From: Nemertoderma westbladi
Lineage: Eukaryota; Xenacoelomorpha; Nemertodermatida; Nemertodermatidae
DNA length: 61,903 bases
Direction of reading: 5' to 3'
Assembly: GCA_032718475.1 (NCBI GenBank)
Contig: JAUCBJ010000014.1
Coordinates: 1-61,903 of the forward strand
How positions within the stretch are numbered: the stretch's first letter is position 1; each line of letters begins with the position of its first letter. Below are positions 32,895 to 43,172 of the stretch, one piece after another. The position numbers and the translations under genes are program-made. A model generated the notes under the pieces. It ran no database searches and was not told the DNA's origin. It saw only the letters and a list, made by a program, of their open reading frames with translations.

Positions 32895-33419
32895 TACGAA
32901 CTTTCTTGCGCGCTCACCTTATTGGTGGTGCCTTACCAAGGCTCAATTAGATGAGTGACGTTTAATAAGATGGTCTGTATTTGTTCAGTAGTGGCCTACC
33001 TCCTAGAAACCCTAATTTTGTGGTATAATTTTAAGTATACGTCCCCCAAAGTGCCAATTTTCCTAAATTTTACAAATCTGTCCATTACTTTAATTATGAT
33101 TCTAGAATCCTTTGCCTACTGTTGCCGTAATTTACTAAATTTTGCTCCTAATACTATTTTATTCTCTCTTAGTGTGCTATTATTGGTTATGGTGGGTTAT
33201 TTATACCTAGATAACCCCTGTAGTTTGTATACAGGGAAAACTAGCTATTCTCTACTGTGCTAGTTTCGTACCAGGCAACTTCCTGGCAAGTTAACAAACA
33301 TCCTAGACTTACACTATGGGCTATGCAGTACAGTAGTCTGTCTCGTGCGGCCTACACGGTCTATCCTGCTGTACCCATATGCCCCCCTCTCCCTTTCAGG
33401 GCGCTCTCAATGCCCACAG
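32895..33419. other. Non-coding spacer
   Basis: Lies upstream of the exonuclease-like gene on the minus strand. No supported gene; the sequence is T-rich on the plus strand, then mixed. It may hold the promoter of the minus-strand gene, but no clear element is visible. Confidence 0.4.
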
Positions 33420-33965
33420 CCTCTACGGTACTATGTACCCTACTACTAATCTTATGGTATACCTATATACCATACACTCTACACTCTTACTACTAACTTC
33501 TACTAACTCTAACTTCTAACTCTTACGGTACTATGTACCCTACTATTACTCTCGTGGTATGTCTATATACCACACTCCCTAACTTCTAACCTCTGCCTCT
33601 TACGGTACTATGTACCCTGCTACTACACTCGTGGTATGTCTATATACCACACTCTATAACTTCTAACTACTACTAACGGTACTATGTACCCTGCTACTCC
33701 GGTACTATGTACCCTGCTACTACTCTCGTGGTATGTCCATATACCACACTCCCTAACTTCTAACTACTACTAACGGTACTATGTACCCTACTACTCCAGT
33801 ACTATGTACCCCGCTACTACTCTCGTGGTATGTCAATATACCACACTCCCTAACTTTTAACTTCTAGCTTCTTACGGTACTATGTACCCTACTACTCTGG
33901 TACTATGTACCCTGCTACTACTCTCGTGGTATGTCTATATACCACACTCCCTAACTTCTAACTAG
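33420..33965. repeat. Palindrome-rich minisatellite
   Basis: About six irregular units of roughly 75-115 bases. Each carries the small palindrome ggtactatgtacc, the hairpin gtggtatgtctatataccac (stem gtggtat/ataccac) and a cacactccctaacttctaac spacer. Unit length varies because the ggtac palindrome is sometimes doubled. It lies just beyond the 3' end of the minus-strand BEL element, so it could be part of its LTR or untranslated region. No second copy is seen at the other end of that element. Confidence 0.8.
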
Positions 33966-34121
33966 TGCTACATACTATCTTATTATCTACTACTATTACT
34001 TTCTAACTTTCTACTATCTCACTTCTTATTTTATTATTTTTTTGCGTTTTTTTGGTGTGTGGGAAGGGTGTCTTGCCCTCATTCCCACCCCCCTCAGTCC
34101 AACATATTGGACGACTAAACT

Positions 34122-34451
34122 CTAAGGTGCCCCTTCCAATAGGCAGCACTTTCCCACAGCCCTCCTGTATGTCTTCCTATCTTTGGCCCCTATCTTGCCT
34201 CCTATCCTCACTTCCACCGACCGGACTCTTCCGCCCTCGTCGGGGTAAGTATCTACGACTCTCGCTAGTCTCCATTGGTTATTGAAAATTGTGTCGTCAG
34301 TGACGATTACCAAGTCACCCTTCTTCAACTCATTCTCCGCTCCCACGAAGTTGGTCCCGTTATCTGAATATATCACCTTGAGTGTTCCCCCTTTGTGGCT
34401 TACAAATCTTTCTAAGGCATTAATAAATGCCGATGCCATAGCCCTGCGCAA
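34122..34451 (-). pseudogene. BEL 1 integrase, second core part fused to DUF5641-type end
   Basis: Holds the second catalytic aspartate (VIYSDNGTNFVGAENEL) and then jumps at about 34328 straight to the C-terminal domain (GDLVIVTDD, WRLARVVDTYPDEGGRVRSV). The roughly 100-plus residues that would hold the third catalytic glutamate are deleted. The frame ends CCLLEGAP and stop, the usual ending of BEL polyproteins. Confidence 0.85.
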
Positions 34452-35103
34452 GTTCTATTCCCACCGCTCTTGTGTTGTTGCAGACAAAGATAATGCAGTA
34501 GCGTTTCTCCGTATGCCGCATCACCTTTATCTTAATCGGCCCGAACATGTCCACGCCGCAGTGCGTGAATGGCGGGTCGTGTTGTCTCACTCTGTTGGCC
34601 GGTAATGGCGCCATCTCCTGTACGGCCCTCTCCTTTCTCGTCCGTCGGCAGGTCTGGCACTGCCCCACTACCGCATTCACCTTCTTCCTAAGTTGGGTGA
34701 TCCAGAAGGTCCTTCGTATCTTCATGAGGGTCTGATTCGTGCCTCCGTATAGTATCGATTTATGCGAGTCCCATATGATCTGGTGGACTATTGGTGATTT
34801 ATTGGGGATTATTATGGGTTTTGGTGGGATAACTAAGCTGTTATTGTTCACCACTCTGGAATTCATCACCAGAATCCTGTCCTCGTTCAACTGCGGGGAC
34901 AGCGTTTTGAGTTCGCTGTCTCGACGAAGGTGTTGTTGCTTGCTAACTCTGTCCACTTTGTCGGCGTACTCCTTTCTTTGCTCGTATCGCATTATGGCTA
35001 TAGCCGCTCCTTCCAGATCGATGGTTGGTTTCCTTTTGGCATCCTTGCCAACTCCCCTAAGGAAATCCCCGTAGGCCCTCCAATATGCTACCAGCTGGAG
35101 CTG
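34420..35103 (-). pseudogene. BEL 1 integrase, N-terminal and first core part
   Basis: Has the zinc-binding N-terminal domain, but its second histidine is replaced (ILYGGTNQTL, where BEL integrases have H before GG; codon TAC at 34747-34749). The cysteine pair is kept (CQTCRRTR). The first catalytic aspartate is in THCGVDMFGP. The frame then shifts at about 34440-34450, and the next core segment lies in another frame. Confidence 0.8.
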
Positions 35104-35130
35104 TAACTGAGAAACCTATCCGTCGGATTA

Positions 35131-36213
35131 TCACATGGATCTTCTGATCTCGGTGGCACTTCCTTGATCTCCCTCTCCAACTGGCTGATATATCTCTTCC
35201 CCTTCTGGATCTTCCCCCTCCTCTTCTGCTACTACTTCCTCTGAGCCAGGGTCCACCTTCCTCATTGGTGGCCATGCTGATCTATCATTAAGGAAGTGTG
35301 GCCCGTGTTGCCACAACTCTTCCTTCTTCGAAAAGGTGCAGCGTGCAACGCCCCTCGATAACAGATCTGCTGGATTGTCGTCGGTAGGGCAATAATGCCA
35401 CCTTTCTAGGTCAGTCGTCGCCCTTATCTCGTTTATCCTATTCGCGACGAATATAGGGTATCTCGTCTTCTCGTTATGTAGCCACCCTAACACTACCATG
35501 GAGTCCGTCCAGTAGTGTGTCTCCACTATGTTAGGTATAGTGTCCCTCAAGTAAGCTGTGGCCCTTGCTCCTAACCTCGCAGCTGTCAGCTCGAGTTTCG
35601 GCACTGATGCTGAATCTGGTGGCGTCAACTTTGCTTTACTAAATGCAAGTCTGGGCTTATGAGCCCCCTTTCGCTGTACCAAATAAAGTGCCGCTCCATA
35701 TGCTTCCAAAGATGCATCGGAAAACATGTGTAGATCCAGGTCCGTCATGTCTCCGTCCGGGAAATACACGCGTGGCATGCTGTACGTCCCCATCTCCTCT
35801 AGACTCCACGTCCACTTGCTCCACTGTCTACTTATTTCTTCCGGGACTTCTGTATCCCATTCATCCTTTAACTTGTATACTTTCTTTAATAGTTGCTTCC
35901 CCGTGACTAACAGTGGGGATGCTAGGCCTAGGGGATCATATATCCTTGCTATGTACGATACATAGCCCCGCTTAGTGTGGATCTCTGCACCCTCTTGGCT
36001 CAGTTGATACTCCAACTCGTCCATCTCCCGGGTCCACACGATCCCTAGTGCCTTTTGCTGAGACTCAACTCTCTTGTTCGCCAGATCCTGTCCCTTTGCT
36101 GTTGTGGGGTTGTCCATGGTCGACTCTGGTTGCTTGTCTTCTATGGCTTTCATGAATTCCTCGGAGCTGGACTGGAACTTAGTGAGGTTGAACAAGGATC
36201 CTTTTAGGATGTC
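35131..36213 (-). pseudogene. BEL 1 RT thumb and RNase H
   Basis: In phase after the TGA. It has FNLTKFQSS, then IYDPLGLASP, typical of BEL/Pao between RT and RNase H. RNase H acids are visible in MFSDASLEAYGAAL, PKLELTAARLG, YWTDSMVVLGW and DDNPADLLSRG. An acidic segment near the end leads to stops clustered at about 35115-35133, where two compensating frame changes are likely. RNase H would remove the RNA template strand during cDNA synthesis. Confidence 0.85.
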
Positions 36214-37488
36214 TCAAACCTCGCGCCCTATCTCCAGTATTTCTTCAACCATGTTTCCAGATCCCATCCCATCGTCTACATAGAAATCGTGTGGAATCAT
36301 ATCGATCACCTTCGTACTATGCTCTCCTTCCTTACCCTCTACCGTATCTCTCACAGCCGTAGTCGTTGTAAATGAGGACGACTTGGCCCCCATGTTTTGC
36401 ACCAACATTTCGTCGCCGTTATACCATAAGAAGCGCTGACTATCGCTGTCTTCTTCCGTCACATGGACTTGGTTGAACATGCCTTCAATGTCGCACGTGA
36501 AGGCGTGCCTCCCAGTTCTGAATCTCAACAAGACCTCTATCCCGGAGTTATAGATATTGGGGCCCTCCAGCAGATAGTCGTTTAGGCTCTTGCCATTCAT
36601 TTTGGCTGACGCGTCGACCACCATCCGCAGTTTACCCTTCTTTGGATCTAAAGCCACGTGCAGTGGCAGATAGTAGGTCCTGTCCGTGTTTGGCTCGTCG
36701 ACCGGTAACTCCATGGCCCATCCCTTCTCAACGTATTTCTTGATTGTCCTGTGGATGTACTCGTCCTTCTCGGGGCTCCGTCTGAGTGTCTGCTTCAGTT
36801 TGCGAAGCCTCGTGAGTACCATCCCTTTGTTATCTGGCAACGGCAGCTTTGGTTGTCTCCACACCATCCCTATGGTGTACCGTCCCCCTTTGCACTTCAT
36901 CGACTCCTTTACGCTCTCTATCGCTTGTTTATCTTCTACCGAGGTTCCGACCCCGGCCTCCTTTAATCCTTCGAAGTCCTGCCGCAGCAGCCTCTTAAGT
37001 TGCTCTTCTGCTCCTTCGTCCTCCATCTCCCTCATTGTACCTGCGAACATGCACCCTGATGTCTCCGACACCCTGAATGGAATCTTGGTCTCAATTGGGC
37101 CGCTAAGCGTCCATCCGAATGGCGTGAGAATCGCCATCGGATCGCGCTGCTTATTCTCTCCGAATATGGTCCATATCCTCTCGTGGGCTGTCGGACAATC
37201 CATTCCGACTATAATGGATACCTCCGAAACGTCCACTTCCGGTATTGAGAAATCGATATCGTCCAGGACCCGATATTGCTCGACCTCGATCCTTGTGGGT
37301 CGCTTGGCGTTTATATTAATCGATTCTATTATCTGAATGGGGTCGATGGTCACCCCATAATCACATCCTGGTGCTATTGCTGATATCTCGCACCGTCCCG
37401 TTCTCATCTCCAGGACCTCATCCTTGCTCGAGATAGTAGTTACCGCCATCCTACTCGGCCTGGTCTGTAACCTCATCTCCTCGGCCAC
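36214..37488 (-). pseudogene. BEL 1 protease end and reverse transcriptase
   Basis: Continues in phase after the TAG. It carries the protease remainder (VSIIVGMDCPTA), the linker, the RT entry (YYLPLHVAL, LRMVVDASAK), catalytic motif A (AFTCDIEGMFNQV) and motif C (FYVDDGM, about 36266-36283). Key acids are present. The frame ends with a TGA at 36214-36216 in the thumb region, again in phase with the next segment. Both stops are one C-to-T change from a sense codon (CAG, CGA). Confidence 0.85.
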
Positions 37489-39310
37489 CTAATTCTCTAC
37501 CAGCGTGAAGGCTGCTCCACTGTCGACCAGCATCAATGTCGTGACTGATCGACTGCTTTCTCCCATCACCCTCACCGGTACCACCCCGAGTAGTTCCGTT
37601 CCCCTTTTCTTCGCTCCTATGGTGCTTGTCGCCATTGTTTGGCCTTTGCCTTGACCGAATTTTATTGGCGTGTCCTTACACTGTTCAACCTTGTGTCCGC
37701 CTACCACACATCGATGACAGATTCCACTTCTGTTCGCGTATTCTACCTGATCTTGTTTCGGAAACGCCTGCAAATACTTGCAGTTCATAGTCTGATGGAG
37801 TGCGTTCGAGTGTAATTGGCATTTGTTTCTCGGATTATAGCCTTCTCTATACAGTGCATTGCATATTGCACGTATATTCATGCTTAGCTGTCTAGCGTTC
37901 TTATTATTTGGGTTTGGCCTACTGGGCATGTTGGGGTTGTATTTTTTTGTGTTATTATTTTGTCCCTGTTCATGCCATAGTGTGGCCCTACCCCCGGCTA
38001 TCTGTGGACTAGCAGTCCCCTGCATCGCCGCGTATGGTAGCGATTGTCTTAACTTTGGTAACGCATTTGCCGCACTATGTTCTGGTTTTGGCCTGTTGTA
38101 TTCGGTCCTCGGCGCCCTCCCCAGACTATCCTCGCTGTAGACTGGGTCCGTGATCAATTCCGCCTCGTAATTGAGGAAGTTCGACATTTCCTCTAGGCCT
38201 GGTTCCGCACCTTTCTTCTCCCGGGTGGAGAAGGCGATCTTCCTCCACTTGTTTCTTAGCCAGATCGGCAGTGCCTGCGCTATTGTGGTGATGTTGTTCG
38301 ATGCGTTGAGTTCGTAAGGCGCATCTAAGGTCTTCAGCACAATCAGCGCCTTTTCGACTTTATTCGCGAAAGTCTCAATGCTGACAGAGTTGTCCTGTAG
38401 TCCGCCTGATGTAATTCCCCTTAAGGTTTGTCGGATGATCTTAGCAGGATGCCCGTATTCCCTGTCTAGGGACTGCCATGCAGTTGTGAATCCACCTTCG
38501 ATACCTTGATACTGCCTTACGATGTTGTATGCTGGGCCCCCTGTGTAAACTTGTAAATATTTTAGGCACTCTGCCTGTGTCAAGTTCTTTGTTAATATTT
38601 CATTACTGTACATGCGTTGGAATTGCAGGTATTCTTCCGGTCTGCTTCCATCGAATTTGAACGGTTCCACTGGTGGCAGCTCGATCCTGGTCTTAAGCGC
38701 ATCGATGAGTGTTGCCATTCCCATTGCCTGTACTTCTAGTGGGCTCGATGGGTGCTGTCCAGATTCCCCTGCTGCTGGGTGTGGTTCGCCCGTCGGGCCT
38801 GTCAACCTCTTCTGCGTTGGATATATCATTGGGGGTAATGGTCCCCTCCATATCTCGGTATCACACGTTATTTTGGTCCAAGGGGTTTGGGGTTTTTGCT
38901 GGTCTTGGTTGGGTATATTGCTGATATTGTAATGGGGGAATGTCACCCTGTCCCCCCCCCCCCCCCCCAACCCCCCCCCCCCCCACCGGTGTTATATTTG
39001 GTATTGGGGTTGATGTTACCATGTTAGGGCCCATACATCTATCGGCAATAGCTCCTCCCTCCCCTGGGTATATGTTATATCCTTGCATATTATAGTCATA
39101 CTGGTGTGCAGGTACCGGTATAGGCCTATCCACTTCTTGCCTTCCTACCGGTATGAATGCCGCGACTTCCGGATCTAATCCCGTTGTTCGCGCTACCCTA
39201 TCGCCTACACTATCTCTTCCAGCATGGCCTATAGTATGTGCAGTAAGGCCTACACTACAGTATGTCCTGCAGTCTGCCTTTGTCCCTCCGGACCGAAGTT
39301 TACATACAAT
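37489..39310 (-). pseudogene. BEL 1 gag, zinc knuckle and start of protease
   Basis: The open frame 37489-38970 (493 codons) has a capsid-like region beginning FKFDGSRPEEYLQFQRMYS, of the kind found in BEL Gag (DUF1759-like). It has one CCHC knuckle, CHRCVVGGHKVEQC, at residues 418-431, and the protease catalytic motif DSGA at 483-486. An upstream frame, open from about 39310 down to 38861, is joined through long G runs (38952-38984 on the plus strand as C), so a homopolymer length change probably split the gag start. No ATG could be chosen with confidence. The frame ends at TAG (37489-37491) inside the protease, and the next frame continues in phase. Confidence 0.8.
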
Positions 39311-39449
39311 GTGTTATATTTCAGTAGCATAGTTTTCAAATGAGAGGGACGCAGTTTATCGTAAGGTTTAGTAAATTGCATTTATATTTGGTACAAAGAC
39401 AATAAAACAATTTCCTGCCATCATATTCAACTACAGTAGTACAATATAA

Positions 39450-39926
39450 TCAATACACAAAAATAGTAATGTATCGCTTAACTTTGAACAGGCATTGAAG
39501 GATGCCGAATGCATGCAATATGAAACGTAAAAATCGTTTAACAATTAAATTTCCCTCGTTCCTACTACCACCGGTAACAAATGCCCCCAAGTGATGAAAC
39601 GCGCTTTCAAATGTAGATCCAGACACGCCACCTAACCCTAACGGTCCAAAATTACGAACTTGTTCTACCAAGTGGAACAAAGCATGGAGAGAAAGAGATG
39701 AGGCTGCCGTTCCGAACTGTGCGACCACAATAAGCTTTCTAAAAGTGTTCAATAAGAAATCCGTCCCTACAAGTTCGTCTTCCCAAATATTATTATTTGA
39801 TAGAAGATATATGGGAATTGAAAGACAAGAAACTAGAATTATAATATGGGGACTGGTATCCGAAAAATGAAGTAACGCGGTCACCATATAAAGCAAAAAA
39901 ACCTTGAATTCAGTAGCCTTCCACAA
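39450..39926 (-). pseudogene. CACTA-like (DUF4218-type) transposase remnant
   Basis: One 158-codon frame. It starts WKATEFKVFLLYMVTALL, passes through a segment with PHIIILVSCLSIPI and continues with LHALFHLVEQVRNFGPL, then STFESAFHHLGAFV. The same order of blocks (WKATEFR.FLLY, then LLHL...FGPL, then FE...G.LK) is found in DUF4218-type transposase-associated proteins of animal CACTA/EnSpm-like DNA transposons. Only this C-terminal part is present, with no terminal repeats recognised and no start context, so I treat it as a fragment. The superfamily call is from memory of the family pattern and is the less certain part. Confidence 0.5.
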
Positions 39927-41005
39927 TCATAAGACATCTAACGTTCCGCATTAAATGTTTGTTCGGACTTTACTGCAATTGTCTTCATATTGAAATAACA
40001 TGTTGTGATGATCCACACTGTATTCACCATAAATACTGTATATAGCACGCTGGACAGCCATAGTACGGTACCCATTATGGTGTATCATGTTTTAATGAGT
40101 CGGCTTTCGCTGGGAGATCAGCTACAAATGGAACGACCTTAATTTATTAGTATTTATTAAAACCTGAAATGAAAAAACCAGCATGTGTGTGCTACTATTG
40201 TACTACAGTACCGTACTGCAGTACTAACTATCAGACTGTAGTACAGTTGTTGTCAAGTACATTGAAGTAACTGAACTGTTGGTCAGTATGGTTTGGTTAG
40301 GCTAGGCCAGACAGCCAGATACTGTAGATACCTGACTCCTCAACGGTGTTAATATACCTAAACTTAATAAAAATATTACTTAAACTTATTAGCTCTACTT
40401 ATCAAGCTTACCTTAATGCAACACTACTTTGTAATCTTATTAAGCGACTGTTATCGCAGTTGAAAGTTTATTATGCATGTAGAATCCGTGAGACCCAGGC
40501 TGCCAGACTCGTAGTCTGACAGACAAAACGGCAGGATATTACGTTCGAATTGAACTAACTGCTAACAGCCTAATCGATTCTCGCCTGCCATATACGGTAT
40601 TGTTTAACGGGTATGCAGAAAAATAGTATACATTGCTTCAGTAATTATTGTTATTAAGTTGCTTGAGTTACATTAACGTTAGTTACTTGAGTTACAGCTG
40701 TTGTGTCTCAGCTTGACATACAGACATATGTAATATAAACTACAGCACTAGGCCTAACATGATAATGAATGAATACGATGATAGGTGATACACATAAAGA
40801 CAATAATTACCGGTAGCACCGAGACATAAGTAAGTAACCGGAAGTTGCCAAAATGGCTGCTTGATAATAATTACGTCATGTTAAATGTTAATACTGTATA
40901 AAGATTTGGACCGATAAATAAGGGGGGAAACGAGGGGGAACGAGGTCTGCTGCAACATAGCCGACCCTAAAGTCCGACGACTGGGACTTTACTAAATAAC
41001 AAAAA
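39927..41005. other. Non-coding spacer
   Basis: No gene seen. Contains a palindromic stretch around 40195-40260 (gtactacagtaccgtactgc) and purine runs near 40920-40946. If BEL 2's left arm kept its 3' LTR, it would start here, possibly at the tgttgcagc that reads leftward from 40957. No second LTR copy is available to confirm this. Confidence 0.4.
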
Positions 41006-43086
41006 CTATTCACGTGCTTCCTCCAATAAGCATAGTTTTACAGCTGGTCGAGTGTAATCCTTGTTTTTCATACGAACTTTAACCGACCTAACAATGCCAT
41101 CACTACCAGAAAAAGTTTCTACTACTCTGCCTAGTGGCCATTGTCCACGTGGGGTGTTCGGTTCAATCACGAGCACAATATCATTCACACTCAGATTGCG
41201 GCGCTCATGGAGCCACACTCTGCGTTCAATAAGTGAAGGCACATATTCTCTCATCCATCGCCGCCAGAATTGGCTGGTGATGGCTTGAGTAGCTTTCCAC
41301 AAACTCTTAGAACATATATCTTTGTCGTCAAAGATTCCAGGAGGGAGGTTTGGATTTGCTCGACCTAACAGTATATGATTAGGTGTTAGAGCTTCTGGGT
41401 CATTTGGATCCACGCTGACATGAGTTAAAGGACGACTGTTGAGAAGACGTTCAACTTCAGCCAAGACAGTCATAAGGAGTTCATCAGAAACTAATTGATT
41501 ACCAAGAACAATTTTAAGAGCTTTCTTAGCTGACTGAACTGGTCGTTCCCAACTTCCTCCAAAGTGAGGACCTGATGGAGGGTTGAAATACCACTTGATA
41601 CCCTTCTGAGATAATGCATCGACAATAACCTCTTGATTCCAACTATCAAGAGATTGACGAAGTTCCTTTTCACCACAAGTGAAATTCGAACCATTATCGC
41701 TATACACAATTGATGGGTTTCCACGACGAGCAATCATGCGACGGAATGCCATCAGAAAAGAATTAGTATCTAATGAATAGGCGAGCTCCAGATGAACTGC
41801 GCGAGTTACGAGACATGTTGTGAGAAGAACATAACGCTTCATGGACCTACGCAATAACTTGGTGTAGAATGGACCCATGTAGTCAATTCCAATATTTACA
41901 AATGTATAAGTCATGGGGGAAAGACGAGGACGTGGCAGTGCCGCCATCAGTGGTGTTTCGGGCTTTACACGACGTTTCTTACAGACGAGGCACTTATTTA
42001 AGACCTTCTTCACATAAAGTCTACCTGAAGGAACCCAAAAAGATTGCCTGAGGGCATTTAGGGTCTGCTCCACACCTTCATGTAATACATTATCATGGAC
42101 ATCCTCAATGATAAGCTTGGTGAGATGGGCATCTTTAGGTAAGATGACTGGGTGCCGAGTTGATATGGAGAGATCAGATTTGCTAATCCTACCACCTACG
42201 ACAAGCAAACCAGACTCATTAAGAATTGGGGTTAGAGTCAATAGGCTGCTATCAGTTGGGATTGCAACACCTAGGGAAAGTTTACACACTTCAATGGGGT
42301 AAGAATCTTCTTGAACCCTTTTGATCAGAAAGTCCAATGAGTTTTTTAATTCTCTTGGCAAAAGGGGGCCAATGACCCGCTCACTCTTACGCTTCTTACA
42401 ATTTCTCACAAATCGAAATACCCAGGAGGTTATTCTCTTTAGACGTAGTAATACGGATATCTTGGAAATCAAAGTTAAGAAAACGTTATCCACTTCAGTT
42501 ACAAGAAGAGTGTTGACTGACTTGACCTCCACATCATATACAGTTGGCACAATGATATTAGATTTAAAGGTGGGCCATTCACCTTCTGGCAAAGAAAGAA
42601 ACAATGGACCATGAAACCAAGACTCTTCAGCAATCAGCTGATCTATTGAAGTTGGACGACTGCAATAATCTGCTGGATTAAGTTCGCCTGGTATGAAATT
42701 CCACTGACTAGGGGTGGTTACATCCAGAATTTCACCAACTCTGTGGGCTACAAAGGTATGATATCGACAGGCTAAGGAAGTTATCCACCCAAGGACAGTC
42801 TTGGCATCTAAATGAAACATTACTTCTGAAATTATCAATGACAATTCCTCACAAATCAAGCTAGCAAGGCGAGTTGCCATGACGGCGCCTTGCAGTTCCA
42901 GCCGAGGTACAGTCAAGGGCTTGACTGGAGCATTCCTAGATTTCGCCATGACTAAACTAATGTCAATAGCATCATCGGAATGAAGAGTACGGAAATATGC
43001 AACTGCACCAAACCCCTTTTCAGACGCATCTGAAAACACATGTAGCTGCGATTTGACTACAGGACTAAAAGATGATGAATAGCAAC
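41006..43086 (-). pseudogene. BEL 2 left arm: RNase H, integrase and C-terminal domain
   Basis: Reads on the minus strand from the RNase H motif HVFSDASEKGFGAV through LELQGAVMATRL, FHLDAKTVLGW and GELNPADYCSR. It then passes the integrase zinc domain (CLVCKKRR), core motifs GIDYMGPF, YSDNGSNF and GGSWERPVQSAK, and the DUF5641-type end RGQWPLGRVVETFSGSDG, to LCLLEEARE and stop. All integrase acids and RNase H motifs are present. It has no RT or gag upstream: the frame simply runs on into antisense of the neighbouring gag leader. It is therefore a truncated 3' half, not a working gene. Confidence 0.85.
41091..43086. repeat. Inverted repeat, left arm (1996 bp)
   Basis: Reverse complement of 48334-50329. 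I found at least seven base differences, four of which change an amino acid (G/S, G/S, V/D, Q/K). The length is equal in both arms. Confidence 0.92.
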
Positions 43087-43172
43087 ATATGGTGAATTGG
43101 CCGGGAAACCGACGACGCGGTTGTCCCTTTTCCTGTCTCTGTACGTAGCGGATTTCGTAGATATTTTTACCT

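Larger units (their letters stand above)
34040..39310 (-). mobile_element. BEL/Pao retrotransposon 1, decayed
   Basis: Minus-strand order is gag with zinc knuckle, aspartic protease, reverse transcriptase, RNase H, integrase and C-terminal DUF5641-type domain. This is the BEL/Pao order and lacks an envelope gene. A purine tract, gaggggggtgggaatgaggg (minus strand, near 34077-34096), follows the last coding domain and would suit a polypurine tract. LTRs are not found: neither end shows a matching pair. The element is GC-rich against AT-rich flanks. Stops, frame changes and an integrase deletion show that it is dead. Confidence 0.85.

Noticed and set aside
36686-37336. 216-codon plus-strand ORF opposite BEL 1 pol
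   Set aside because: It is antisense to a clear RT and protease reading, and is a shadow of codon bias in a GC-rich element.
40920-40957. 3' LTR start of BEL 2 at tgttgcagc (minus strand)
   Set aside because: There is no second LTR copy in the window and no clear purine tract directly before it, so it cannot be supported.
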